Assembly (NCBI RefSeq): GCF_020283565.1
Contig: NC_060065.1
Coordinates: 48,410,409-48,474,408, forward strand
DNA length: 64,000 nucleotides
Origin: Trifolium pratense
Taxonomy: Eukaryota; Streptophyta; Magnoliopsida; Fabales; Fabaceae
Direction of reading: 5' to 3'
Made by a program: the position numbers and the translations under genes. This document shows, piece by piece, positions 1 through 10,892 of the stretch; within the stretch, counting starts at the first letter, position 1; each line of letters begins with the position of its first letter. The notes under the pieces were generated by a model that made no database searches, had not been told where the DNA came from, and was given only the letters and a program-made list of their open reading frames with translations.

Positions 1-226
1 CGACCATGTAGTCATTTCGAGCGATAACAGGCTCCGACATTTTTTGTGGCGCGACAACGGGTAGCGTAATAAATCCAGTTGGTTATGTTGTGGTTCTGTT
101 GAATGCAGCTAATGGCTCGTCGTTGTATGGTGGTAATTGGTATGTTTGGAGTTGAAGTTTGGTGAATAGGTTTTGGTACATATGTCACAAGAGCTTCTTG
201 AGCCGATCATGTTGGTAGTATAGATC
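1..226 (-). pseudogene. Ty3/gypsy protease relic, copy 1 (partial)
   Basis: This matches the better-preserved antisense relic near 9733-10093 and is cut by the window start. It continues after the hAT-like insertion at about 797-870. No long reading frame survives. It is recognised only through its paralogue, which carries a retropepsin-like active-site region. Confidence 0.6.
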
Positions 227-788
227 TAGGGATGACAATGGGTGTCCATGGGTGCGGTTTTGATACTACCCAAACCTACACCCATATATTCGGGTGCCAC
301 CCAAACCCAAGTTCAGGTGGGAAAATGAAACCCACACCCACACCCACACTCGCTGGGTTCAGGTATTTTCACCCAAACTCGAATCTCGTAACAAGAACAC
401 GCATAATTGATTATCTTCTCAAACCCGACCCGAACTATATTTGATAAAATGCAAAATGTAGCATAATTTGGTAATATAGTTTGTAAATTTCAAAATAGTT
501 TTTTTTTACTAAACAATTCATAAAATGTTATCATCACTACAGCATGCATCAATAAAACATTTAAAAACTTAAAAGGAAGCAAAATACATAGGGATAAATA
601 GGTAATTTAATATATAAATGGGTGGGTGAATGAGTTTCGGGTGTGGGTTTGATACTTTCCAAACCCACATCCATATATTCGGGTGCCACCCGAACCCAAA
701 CCCAAATTCAGTCAACTCGGGTTTCGCCCGTTGACTTGGATTTGGGTTCATGTGGGTCTATCGAGTTTGGGTTTTCCTGCCATCCCTA
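227..788. mobile_element. hAT-like non-autonomous element with 8-bp TSD
   Basis: The element begins TAGGGATGACA and ends TGCCATCCCTA (inverted, imperfect). It is flanked on both sides by the 8-bp direct repeat TATAGATC (219-226 and 789-796). The paralogous segment near 10100 has the site without the insert. Its interior is rich in proline-like CCCAAACCC and GGGTTTGGG runs in inverted orientation. It has no transposase. The 8-bp duplication and the terminal motif fit the hAT superfamily. Confidence 0.75.
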
Positions 789-1388
789 TATAGATCTGAG
801 GTTGTGAAGGGAAAATGGTTGGGTTTGAGGAAATGGGTTCGAATTTGATTTTCTTAATTAAGCACGTTCCTAGATGTTAGGAGAGAGAGTCCTTTACCCG
901 TGTTGTGTTTGATCCCTTCCGTGTTCGTTTAAGCTACGTGTGATTCTTATCCCATTATGTTGGGCCTGGATGTGTATTGAACTTTAGCCGGTCAAAAAAA
1001 CAAGGTAACGGCTTTTAACAAACAAATATGTTGACATGAAGTATATGCAACCCTAGAACCTTACTAATTGGAAGGAAATCCTAGCAGAGGATAATACTTT
1101 TTTTAAATATAGTAGCATGTAATTTTCACCCCTTGACTTATGGTGGATACTAAACGAAAGGTCATATTTTTGTCATCATTCAATCTTATTAATTTTATTT
1201 TTAGATTTTCTTTTGTCTATTATGAAGGGCTAAAAAAGAAATAAAAAAATATAATGAAAGTTCAGGTGATTAATTAATGAGCTAACGAGACAAATTTACA
1301 TACATCAAATAAACATTAAATAAGAATTATGATTTTAGGAATTATGAAAGGTCAAGTGATTTTTTTTTTTATTTTTTTTTTAAAAAAA

Positions 1389-1563
1389 GGCTTAACTACA
1401 CATTTGGTCCCTTACGTTTATTTTAGGTTTCAATTTGGTCCTTTACGTTTATTTTAGGTTTCAATTTGGTCCTAAAATAAACGTAAGAGACCAAATTGAT
1501 ACTTTTTAAACGTAAGGGACCAAATTGAAACCTAAAATAAACATAAGGAATGTGTAGTTAAGC
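1389..1563. mobile_element. Palindromic MITE, copy 1
   Basis: The ends are GGCTTAACTACACATT and its near complement, with repeated internal motifs (TTTGGTCC, TTACGTTTATTTTAGG) that form a foldback. It lies in A/T runs, so a 9-bp target duplication cannot be read clearly. It resembles the Mutator-like MITE at 13143-13828 in its terminal bases. A second copy sits at the same place upstream of the other NCR gene. It ends about 33 bp before the TATA box of the NCR gene. Confidence 0.7.
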
Positions 1564-1596
1564 AAAAAAAAAAAAAAAGAAGACTTTTTTCCACAC

Positions 1597-1604
1597 TATA
1601 AAAT
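1597..1604 (+). promoter_or_regulatory. TATA box of NCR gene 1
   Basis: TATAAAAT lies 42 bp upstream of the start codon at 1646. The same sequence and spacing are conserved in copy 2 (11099-11106). Confidence 0.55.
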
Positions 1605-1645
1605 GATCAACCAATTCCTATTTCTAGATTCATAAAAGAGAAAAT

Positions 1646-2353
1646 ATGGCTAAATGTTATATATTTATTTATGCTATGGTTATCATTTTTTCCATATTTA
1701 TTTCTATAACAAATTGCAGTAAGTAATTTTTATCAAGACTTCTAAATTTGGTGAACGATCGTACTTGAGAGTTTAGTTTGATTCTGGTATCTCTCTTAAA
1801 TATTAAAAACTGTATCATATTTCATATTAATTTATAGGGTTAAATAATTGTTTGGTTCTGACAAATATCTCAAAATTTATTTTTGGCTTAACTATATATT
1901 TGATCCCTTACGTTTATTTTAGTTTTTAATTTGGCCCATTACATTTAAAAAATATCAATTTGATTCTTTACGTTTATTTTAGGTTTCAATTTAGTTTTTT
2001 CTGTTAGTTTTGCCTTTTCAAAAAAATATAAATTTCAATTTTAAATAAATTTTGTATATCGATATTCAACTTAAATAATTTTGTATATCGATATCCAACA
2101 AAAACCAAATACCTAAAAATTTACCTTTAAATTTTCTTTTTATATTTTATTCTAAATTGTTTCACCCCATTTTGATAACGTTTCTTAATTCTAATTTGAT
2201 GTTACAGGCACACAGTACATATGCGAAACAACTGTGGATTGTCACACTTTCAATTTGTTCTGTATCCCACCTAAAGTTCTTAATTGCAGATTCAAAATTG
2301 TGGAAGGTTTAAAGTCGAAATATGGGCTTTGTGATTGTACAGAAATACCTTAA
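1646..2353 (+). CDS. NCR: Nodule-specific cysteine-rich (NCR) peptide, copy 1
   Basis: Predicted exons are 1646-1718 and 2208-2353, giving 72 aa. Exon 1 encodes a hydrophobic secretion signal (24 codons). The phase-1 intron has a GTAAGT donor and a TTACAG acceptor. Exon 2 encodes a mature peptide with six cysteines spaced C-x5-C-x6-C-x7-C-x14-C-x-C, with Asp before the second Cys and a Pro pair after the third. One intron right after the signal peptide, a small size and paired C-x-C at the end are typical of NCR genes of IRLC legumes. Known NCR peptides are targeted to symbiosomes of nodule cells and drive bacteroid differentiation; the role here is inferred. The frame is intact. The 489-bp intron holds a MITE fragment. 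An expressed status is not shown; a defensin-like peptide is the alternative. Confidence 0.78.
1885..2008. repeat. Half-MITE fragment in NCR intron 1
   Basis: This resembles one arm of the palindromic MITE at 1389-1563 (GGCTTAACTA start, TTACGTTTATTTTAGG motifs). It replaces about 630 bp that are present in the homologous intron of copy 2. Confidence 0.55.
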
Positions 2354-2761
2354 TTAGTGGCTTATGAATGTGTGTAGAAACCATAAAATAATTTCTTTCT
2401 AAATAATGTTTAAAGAGCATTCTAGAGTCATTCTTTAGTAATATCTTTAAAATTAAATAAGTGGTTTGTACCCAAAAAGAATAAAAATAACTGGTTTCTT
2501 AACTAGTGCCACATATAGATATTAGTTAGCATTTTTCATTAATTATGCTATTTTTAACCATATAATAATGTTGGTTCTTTTATGATTTATTTCACACATA
2601 TTTTAATTTTCCTGATCGTTAAAGTTCTTTGATGTATGAATTTTTTTTTTTTTTGCCAAGAATGTATGCAAAAGTTTATTATTAGAAATATATAATGTCC
2701 TGTTAAGTTTGTGGTGGAGTCATAAATTTGAATTAGGGAGTGCAAACTACTCTTATTGTTA

Positions 2762-2930
2762 GGGAAGGCAAAAATATCCGTACCCACGAATATCCGTCAT
2801 AAAAATGGGGCGGATAACTTAATGGATATCCGCGGATAAAATAAATAAATATTTCAACTACCATTTACTTAATGGATACGGATGCAGATTTAATGGTATC
2901 CACACGCGCGGATATCTGAACCCGTTAATA
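2762..2930. repeat. hAT-like repeat fragment (gcggatatccg family)
   Basis: It begins AGGCAAAAATATCCG and contains repeated GGATATCCGCGGAT-type motifs. A related piece precedes the repeat at 19345. No complete ends or target duplication were found. Confidence 0.35.
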
Positions 2931-3151
2931 AATAAGAAAATTACTTAAATATCTTTAGTAATTAAATATAAAACACTTTTATATTCTGAATAAATTTGTG
3001 ATATGAACTTTATTAAATTTAAAAAGTATGTTTAATTTATTATTTTTGTAAAGAGATTTGTATGGATATTATATTAAGTTTTGTGTTATTTTAGCCATTT
3101 CAAGTCACATTTAGGGTCTTTGTGAAGGCTTTTAGCAATAAAACTAGTCCC

Positions 3152-3174
3152 ACACCCGTGCGATGCACGGGTGT
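3152..3174 (-). terminator. Helitron 3' hairpin
   Basis: A perfect 10-bp stem (ACACCCGTGC with GCACGGGTGT) has a 3-base loop. It is followed on the minus strand by GGGA and the terminal CTAG. This is the canonical rolling-circle transposition stop signal. Confidence 0.85.
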
Positions 3175-3601
3175 CATGTGGTATTTTATATTATAATGTT
3201 GATTAATCATTGATATAAATTGAAACAATAAAGTATTATGAAAAATAAGTATTAGGAAAATTTTAATAATAAAAAAGCAATGTAAATATAAACCTCAACC
3301 TTCTCCAGTGTTTTCGGTTCAATCTCATCCTCAACATGCCCTCCATTATCATGAACATTCTCACCTTCAATTTCACCTTCTTCATTTTCAATCTCATCTT
3401 CTTCATTCAAAGAAACTCTTGCCATATTCATATCCATAAAGAAATAATCCCAAGCCATGTTGTTCTTATTTTGCAATTCACATTGACCTCCTGTATATCC
3501 TATATATTTGAATGTTTTTCTATTATTATTATTAGGGTCATGTTAACTTGTGCCCTAAGGGCACATGTTAAGCTAGCTAAAAATAGAAATATATAGCATT
3601 T

Positions 3602-3602
3602 A

Positions 3603-3633
<31 letters not shown>

Positions 3634-3634
3634 T
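3602..3634. repeat. (ATT)n microsatellite
   Basis: A perfect trinucleotide run lies inside the Helitron, close to its 3' end. Confidence 0.9.
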
Positions 3635-3881
3635 TAGCTGTTATTGCATAAAGATTCAAGGCCATTTGATTTAGATGATAAGCGTAATGTATTAACTTTG
3701 TTCTAGACATGAAAGGTAGGAAGAGTAAAACATAAGTATATAGAATGCACATAAATTTTCAAATAAACCCATTGTTATTAAAAGGAAACGACACAAAACC
3801 ATGTTTGGAAAGGGAATTGAAGCATTACAAAAAAGGTTACACTTAAAAAAAGACAGCATTCATAATAAGCAACTTCAATTG

Positions 3882-4997
3882 TCAATCAGAAGGCTCTTGT
3901 TTGACACGGGCAAGTTTCTTCAATGGTCTGGTAGTTGAACTTTCTCCATTTCCAGATACATTCTCAGTTAAAGATGTCGTGTTAGCAGCTGATCTCTTTA
4001 CTGAATGTTTGCTATTAGGTGTCTCACAATCACTTAAAACAACAACTTCATCTATATTATTTGTGGAATCAACAAATTTTGATGCCCCCTGCATTTAATT
4101 TAATATGTAAGCAATCACCAAATTTTTTTTTATATATATATATATATAGATCATTTTTTTAACCATTGAGGAAGGATGACACTATTTTTCTTACTTTTAT
4201 AGGAGAATTATCAGCCAATTCAATTAAAGCATTATTGTATTCAGCTCCATCCTCTTCATTGCACATCTGCATTAGTTTTTTTATTTTTTCAAAATCACTT
4301 CAACTAATATTGACCAATAATTGTATATGTTGAAGGAAATTAACTTATCATTATAACGAAATATAACCTTAATGTTGTGGAGGGAAATGAATTTTTGGAT
4401 AATAGCGGCATCAACGGTGGCCCTTTTGACATTATAATTTTTGTATCTCTTGTTCACATGACCTTTTGTAATTCCAACCTTAAACAACATTTGTTTGTTT
4501 ATAAACATGTTCAAATCGGGTGGGTAGGAATCAGATCCAATTCCCTGGAAATAACATTAGTTAATATAAGAGGATGAATAAATTCATCTGAGTATATATC
4601 AGAATGAAGTGGTAATTCGGCAAAATTTAAAACTTACTCGATTAAATTCAGCAATCAAATCGGCGACATTTCTGCCCAATATTTCAGTCACCACTCGATC
4701 AAACAACACAAATGTGATAGATCCAGAATCATCCATAACAACAAGATGGACCTTGAATCTGCAAATGAAATCCAAGACAACTTTAATATAATGATTTTCA
4801 AAATGGCAAACATATAATATTGATAACCAATAATCAACTTGCCTGGAGACGACAGTTCTGTTTTGACCGCATTTTTCACAGTATAATTGTCCGTCCAAAA
4901 GAGAAATCCTTGCTGCACATTCAGTACATGCCTGATAATACCACGTACTTCCAGTTTCAATTTCACAAACTGTAGCAAGCACCGAACCAGAGCATGA
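3882..4997 (-). CDS. RPA70-like C-terminal OB-fold fragment carried by the Helitron
   Basis: Predicted minus-strand exons are 4997-4843, 4758-4638, 4544-4368, 4266-4195 and 4088-3882. They join in frame to about 243 codons plus stop. The first exons encode a C-x2-C...C-x2-C zinc ribbon (ACTEC, YCEKC) and the strands of a Rep_fac-A_C type OB-fold, followed by VVMDDSGSITFVLFDR. The later exons complete the fold and end in a short basic tail (KKLARVKQEP). Full RPA70 is several times longer and has two or three more OB-folds upstream; only DBD-C is seen here, with no convincing start codon. RPA binds single-stranded DNA in replication and repair, and plant Helitrons often carry RPA-like genes. 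It may be a remnant of the Helitron's own RPA or a captured host fragment. The first intron appears to use a GC donor. Confidence 0.72.
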
Positions 4998-5611
4998 CTG
5001 AATTTTTTTTTTACTTAGTTAGTTCATGGAAAAAATATGATATCTATAATCTAGGAAATATAGTCCTTGAAATCTATAAATACATTAAGCAAGAACTAAA
5101 CTGAATAGAAATGTATGCATGGATAAAGAAGTAACTGCTATGCTACTTATATATATCTATATAGAGTTGTAGGACTCAGTAGTCAAGTAATAAGAGCAAC
5201 ATAATAATGTCTTAAAGGCTTCAATACCGTTTTGTAACCGAAGAAGTTAAATAGGACCATGGCAATTTAAATTGATACGCATGAAATAGTCTCATAGTCT
5301 TCTTTGTTTTGAATTTTATTTTGTAACTGAAATGTGTAGTGATGAAAATCAGGTAAATTCAATTTAATAAAAATTACTCCCTTGTCTTTCTATTACTCCT
5401 TAACAAAAAAATTACTATGTAACAAAAAATTGTAAATAAAAAAATATTATTGTTATTAGATACCAAACTAAATTATAGTATTTTGTATAATTCAGAGCAC
5501 GGAGGTACTAAATTCAGAGCTACGTTGCCGTGCAAGTCTATTGTATTTTGACTAAAGTTCTTTAATTCTATTACTCAGGTGTTATTTTGATGATTTCCGA
5601 TGAGGTATAAA

Positions 5612-6001
5612 TCAAGATCTATGGGTGAAAAAGTGAAAAATTGAAAATTGAAAAACCCTAACATACAGGAAATAAGAATGGAAACGCGGAGAAAGAAAAG
5701 CGAGGAGGAAGAGAGGATTGGATAGGCGGAGAAGAAGAAGAACTGACCTGTGACGACGGATCAGAGCTGAAGCTGGAAGAGGATTGAATTGACGGAAGAA
5801 GGTGGAAGAGAGGAGGGAATTGACGGAAGAGGATTTATGATAGTGCAAAAACAAAAACAAAAAATAGAGATGAAATGATATAATATAAGATGTGATGTGA
5901 TATTATTGAGTGATTTAATTGGATGTGAGTGGCTGACGTGGATAAGGAAGTGATGTGGCATTATTGAGTGATTTAATTGGATGTGAGTTGCTGACGTGGA
6001 T
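5612..6001 (-). other. Possible 5' exon/promoter region of the Helitron cargo
   Basis: On the minus strand a CACAG/GTCAGT donor lies at 5748/5747, preceded by a CT-rich leader. Further upstream there is a 42-bp direct repeat (5902-5943 and 5960-6001) that contains a TGACGTGG-like motif in each unit. This looks like a promoter and non-coding first exon. The link to the RPA exons is inferred. Confidence 0.35.
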
Positions 6002-6233
6002 TAGGGTTGAGATGGATAGTAAGAGAACTATCTAGGAATTAGATATATAGATATAGATAAGAGGAACTTACATGGTGAAGGAGATCACTTAGTTTGCAAG
6101 AAACAGGAAGGAAAATATGGATTTTGGATTTGCAACCTGCGCGTAGCGCAAGAGGGGTTGCACGTGGATGGAAGTTGGCCTTTGAAGTCTGTAACCTGAG
6201 TGTGGCGCAGGGACTGTCTGTGTGCGGCACAAT

Positions 6234-6630
6234 TAATAAATAAGAAAATTACTTAAATATCTTTAGTTATTAAATATAAAAGAGACTTTTATATTATGAA
6301 TAAATTGTGATGAACTTTATTAAATTTTAAAAAGTATGTTTAATTTATTATTTTTGTAAAGAGATTTGTATGGATATTATATTAAGTTTTGTGTTATCTT
6401 ATACATTTCAATTCACATTTAGGGTCTTTGTGATGCTTTTTAGCAATAAAATAAGAGGAACTTACATGGTGAAGGAGATTACTTAATTAGTTTGCAAGAA
6501 ACCGGAAGGAAAATATGGATTTTGGATCTGCAATCTGCGCGTGGCTCATGGACTTTGAACGAAATTTTAAGTGAAAAGACGCATTATTTTTTTTAAGGAA
6601 CAAAATAAAATAACAAACCTCGTTAATAAA
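6234..6630. repeat. Dispersed repeat copy ii
   Basis: This directly follows copy i in tandem. It contains an uninterrupted AATAAAATAAGAGGAAC site (about 6447-6463), which serves as the empty-site reference for the Helitron. Its GTTAATAAAAATAATT end is also the empty counterpart of the second Helitron's left junction. Confidence 0.75.
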
Positions 6631-7539
6631 AATAATTATTAAATCTTATAATAACTTTCTCAAAATTAATAAATCAAAATAGCAATAATTACAAGAGATT
6701 AATTTAATTTCTAACTAAAAATTAAATTTCCAAGTCAAGAGACTCTTGGCCTTTTACTATCCAAACACCCAATTCTATAGCTGGTCATAAGCATGGACGC
6801 TTGTGAGAATCTCTCAAGTAGACTATCACCAATATCCTCAATCTCGGAACCTCAACTACACGTCACCACACTCAGATCTACTTGATAATTAATCTGGCCA
6901 AATTATACATGAGGGTCGCTCCAAAACATAAGAAAACATCATCAAGCATGCATATATACATATTGAAAGCTCATAAATTATCAACAATATTGAAACAAGT
7001 AGATATCAATCACACGACACTATAGTTACACTCTCCAATCTTCACTAACCTTAAAGGTTAGTCTATAAGATACTCTAATGCACCCTAAATAATCCGGATA
7101 TCATCGCTCCGCAGAGTAAAATATCTTACCATTGGACACAATACCCCACCGTTGGGTATTAAAGTTCAGTACCCCCAACGAATGTATGTACGCCTATCAC
7201 CACCAGGTTAGTCACACTAAAAATTACTGACACCGAGTAAATAATCAAAACGATCTTGTTCTAGCTACTCCGGTTTAGAGACAGGATCTCCCCGATGATA
7301 ACCCCAATCACCGACCAAAGAACACCAATGATAACCCCATTCACCAAATCAGAAGGCATAATAAATCAATGGTTAACAACAAGAAAATGAACTCATGCAT
7401 CATAAAAATTCATATATCACTTACGCACACCATAAAAATCACATAAAAACATATGCTATAATAAAGTAATCAAATAACAGAGCACCCTCTAACTTAATAT
7501 CATGAAAACAATTATATATGAGATGAAGAAGGCCAATGA
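6631..7539. other. Unresolved repeat-like sequence
   Basis: No reading frame or recognisable domain was found. The base composition is less AT-biased than the surroundings (for example CTCCGGTTTAGAGACAGG near 7270). It leads into an antisense copia relic, so it may belong to a degenerate retroelement. Confidence 0.3.
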
Positions 7540-8520
7540 ATCTTCTATATTTGTTGATCAGAAGCTTTACTTGACGGTGACTTTGTAGAAAGATCTGTTT
7601 TATCTCCTTTAATATACTCTTCTCTGAATTAGCTGTTGATGTAGTATTATCTTCTTCAAATTTCTTGTATGTGTAGAATCACAAACTTCAACAAATCCGC
7701 ATTTTGAACTTTCTGGATGTGGTGCTAAAACTTCAACATAAATGGATTATCTCTAACATACAAATTATGTACTTGACTTTGTTCCAATATCTTTGAATTT
7801 ATTGATATCATCATATACATAATTAGCAAAATGCAATAGTGTTCAACAGAACTAAACTAAGGTACTTCAAGACCAATTCAAGTAACTGATCATTTTCTTG
7901 AGACATGAAATGATCTTTGTTCACATCAAGTAACAACAAATTATATTTGTTAATATCAAATATATTTCATTTCAAACTTTTCTTTAATTAATAGATTTCA
8001 AGAACTCTTCAGGAGTTTATGTCATCATATAACAAATTCATTTCCAAAGTGACTTATTCATTTTATTAAGTCATCTCTTCGATAGTTTGAAATGTATGTC
8101 TCGTGAAAATTAAATCCTTCAAGGAGTTTTATATAATCCACACTAACAAGTGAGCCATACAAATATATCGTAACACATTTTTCAAATAAATTGAATCTTC
8201 CATGTGTTAATAAACTTAATCAAGTAAGAGAAGAATTTTGATTTTACTTCAGGTGAATATTTCTTTTCTCATTCAATGGCAAACTTTTACCAATATGTTT
8301 GAATAAAAGTGAAGCTTTTAATATTTGTATTTCAACATTTTCTATTCACACGAAAATTAATTCGTATCTCATCACTTTTACATCTTCAGATGTATGGACT
8401 GTTGGTCCTAAAATCTTTCACTTTGCAAAGTGACTTTAATTACATAGCAATTGCATCATTTCATTTAGACAATCATTTTATAATTCTTAATAGAATTTAG
8501 TTCATGATCCTCATTAACTC
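7540..8520 (-). pseudogene. Ty1/copia relic, antisense
   Basis: It shares GACTTTGTAGAAAGATCTG and many following motifs, in the same order, with the better copia relic at 13090-14700. No long frame is left. Its 7605-7640 interval is the empty-site counterpart for the MITE at 13143-13828. Confidence 0.55.
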
Positions 8521-8734
8521 TTTTTACAAATAGCGCAACAAATATTTTACTCATTAACCCAATTTTTAAATTTAGAAGTACTTTTTCAAAAACTACGCAG
8601 CAAATACAATTAAACTTAAAACTCAAAGTCAAATGAATTATATAAAATATTGGTTCATTGTATTATATTCTACTTTAAAACACTACTAATAAAATTATAT
8701 GAAGAAGGAATTCATATTGGTACTTTTCCTTTCC

Positions 8735-9210
8735 TCAATGAAGTCCGGACTGAAAAAGAGACCGGCAGATGTACATTTGTTCATCTCTCGAACGATCGGG
8801 ATTCGGGGGCTTAGCGTATCGACAGATTGTTCGTTTTCTATATAAACAATTATAAAAAAAAACTTGTATTAAAAGGGGGATTGGGGCGAATGTACATTTG
8901 TCTGTCTCTCGAACTATCAGGGGCTTAGCGTACACTTTGTTAACAGATTGTTCATCTTCCACATAAACAATTATCAATGAAAAAACCTTGGATTAAAATG
9001 GGGATTGGCAAATGTACATTTGTTTGCCTCTCGAACGATCAGGGGCTTAGCGTACGCTTTGTCGACAAATTGTTTGTCTTCGATATAAAAAAATTATAAA
9101 AAAAAAACCTTGGATTAAAAAGGGGATTACCGAATGTACATTTGTTTGTCTCTCGAACGATCGGGGACCTAGGTATGCTTTGTCGACAAATTTTTCGTCT
9201 TCCGCATCTA
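8735..9210. repeat. Tandem array, four units of about 122 bp
   Basis: Each unit holds AATGTACATTTGT, CTCTCGAACGATC, GGGGCTTAGCGTA, GACAGATTGTTCGTCTTC-like segments and ends in a TTGGATTAAAA(G/T)GGGGATT link. The units are diverged. The array lies next to an antisense gypsy relic, and such internal non-coding arrays are known from large legume gypsy elements. Membership is inferred. Confidence 0.8.
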
Positions 9211-9556
9211 AAACTAACTCAACGCATCAAACTAATTTTTGCTCATAAAAAATAAAATCTCTTTCCATAAAATGTACAATGTTTATCCATTCTACGTGAT
9301 ACAAACAAACACTTAAATCTCCGACGTGCAAGCATACAAGCTACGTTTAACCACTCAAATGTAACCCAAACGTTCTTCCTTAAAATAAGCCAACAAACAA
9401 ATATGTTTATCATGAACTACGAGGCTTTGAGTTTCCCATTGCACTAGGAAATACGTAGGAGTATGATTCAACATCCTGTCAATCACACTAATATAAAACT
9501 TTTTTCCCCCTTCCGTAAATAATTAATAAAAAGCATGCAAAAAAATTAAACACTTT
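9211..9556. other. AT-rich intergenic sequence
   Basis: No gene or clear element end was seen between the tandem array and the gypsy relic. Confidence 0.4.
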
Positions 9557-10250
9557 TTAACACTTATTAATGAGAAGGTTCTCATTGAATAAAATGATTT
9601 GAGGGGGGCTAATACCTTCCCCTTGCATAATCGACTCCGAAACCCGGAAATGGTTGTGACAACCATCTTTCCATTGTTTCAAGGTTTTATTGATATTTTC
9701 CTTTTTCTTAGGGAATAAATAAAGTTCGGTGGCGACTATGTATTCATTTCGAGCGATAAGCGTTTTTTGCGGCATGACAACGGGTAGCGTAATAAATCCG
9801 GTTGGTTGTGTTGTGGTTCTGTTAAATGCAACTAATGGCTCGTCGTTGTATGGTTGTAATTGATTTGTTTGGAGTTGAAGTTTGGTGAATAGGTTTTGGT
9901 ACATAATGTCAAAAGAGCTTCCTTGGTCGACTATTGTGGTAGTGATAATGAGTGGTAAACCTTCGTTTGGGGTTCCATCTACGAGATATGTGTCTACAAA
10001 CCCAAGGGTAGTTGTAGGGTTTGGATTTTTTTTTTCTGGTAGAGGTCTGCTAGAGATTGTGAGGGTGGTGGTTGCTGAAGTTGAGTTGGTCATGTTAGTA
10101 GTATAGATATGAGGTTGTGAAGGGAAAATGGTTGGGTTTGAGGAAATGGGTTTGAATTTGATTTTCTTAAGTAAATCATCTCGTAGAGGGTGCCACTGAA
10201 CTGGTTGTTTAGGAATGACTATCTTTGATGGAGATAATTCAGCTGGTAGA
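9557..10250 (-). pseudogene. Ty3/gypsy gag-pol fragment with retropepsin-like domain
   Basis: The frame is open from about 10250 to 9557 on the minus strand; the first Met is at 10093 (178 aa). The region IVDQGSSFDIMYQNLF matches the aspartic-protease active-site neighbourhood of plant gypsy polyproteins (usually D-T/S/N-G-S-S). It is followed by PYNDEPLVAF and an LP strand typical of the flap and second lobe. Gln replaces the usual residue after Asp. Reverse transcriptase and integrase are absent. It is a truncated relic and part of duplicated unit copy 2. Confidence 0.65.
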
Positions 10251-10892
10251 GTTCATGATTGATGATTATATAGGATAATATTAGGGTTATTATAGTGGGG
10301 TCCCCCATGTGTAGAGGATTATCCACATATAACACATGGATTGTCCTTTTACTATAAGCACGTTCCTAGAAGTTAGGAGCGAGAGTCCTTTATCTGTGTT
10401 GTGTTTAATCCATTTTGTGGTCGTTTGAGCCACGTGTGAATTCTTATCCCATTATGTTGGGCCCCGATGTGTATTGGACTTTAGCCGGTCCATAAAACAA
10501 GGTAACGACTTTTAACAAACAAATATGTTGGCATGAAGTATATGCAACCCTAGAACCTTACTAATTGGAAGGAAATCCTAGCAGAACATAATACTTTTTT
10601 CAAATATAGTAGCATGTAATTTTCACCCCTTGACTTATGGTGGATACTAAACGAAAGGTCATATTTTTGTCATCATTCAATCTTATTAATTTTATTTTTA
10701 GATTTTCTCTTGTCTATTATAAAGGGCTAAAAAAGAAATAAAAGAATATAATGAAAGGTCAAGTGATTAATTAAATGACCTAACGAGACAAACATATTTT
10801 ACATACATCAAATAAACATTAAATAAGAATTATGATTCTAGGAATTATGAAAGGTCAAGTGATTTTTTTTTTATTTTTTTTTGTAAAAAAAA

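Larger units (their letters stand above)
1..2574. repeat. Segmental duplication, copy 1 (NCR-containing unit)
   Basis: This stretch aligns by eye with 9733-12566: gypsy protease relic, a shared run around 830-1380, a palindromic MITE, and an NCR gene with its flanks. Copy 1 carries a private hAT-like insertion (227-788). It lacks about 180 bp present at roughly 10173-10357 in copy 2. Its NCR intron is also shorter. The right limit is set at 2574 because copy 2 is interrupted there by a copia LTR, so true homology could run further. Confidence 0.85.
3144..6057 (-). mobile_element. Complete non-autonomous Helitron
   Basis: Read on the minus strand, the element starts with TC (6057-6056) and ends with CTAG (3147-3144), preceded by a perfect 10-bp hairpin. 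It sits exactly between a host A (3143) and T (6058). Paralogous repeats at about 6455 and 19593 show the uninterrupted host sequence AATAAAATAAG, so both ends are fixed to the base and no target duplication exists. These are Helitron hallmarks. The 2914-bp element lacks Rep and helicase but carries a spliced RPA-like gene fragment. It must therefore have been mobilised in trans. Confidence 0.92.
2920..6233. repeat. Dispersed repeat copy i, split by a Helitron
   Basis: The segments 2920-3143 and 6058-6233 together form one copy of a repeat that recurs at 6234-6630 and 19370-19863. Shared marks are TTAATAAATAAGAAAATTAC at the start, GGATATTATATTAAGTTTTG, TTTTTAGCAATAAAATAAG, and GCGCGTGGCGCA-like motifs. 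The copies are non-coding. They may be LTR or LTR-adjacent sequence of an unidentified retroelement. Confidence 0.75.

Noticed and set aside
3252..3476. Acidic Glu-rich minus frame near the Helitron 3' end as an extra RPA exon
   Set aside because: The RPA frame already stops at 3882 and no splice sites join it; low-complexity GAA/GAG content explains the open frame.
4377..4577. Plus-strand frame within the Helitron
   Set aside because: It is opposite to the RPA exon at 4544-4368, which is supported by splice sites and homology.
8735..9210. CRISPR-like array (regular repeats with spacers)
   Set aside because: Units are 122-bp diverged tandem copies in a plant genome, without short identical repeats and unique spacers.
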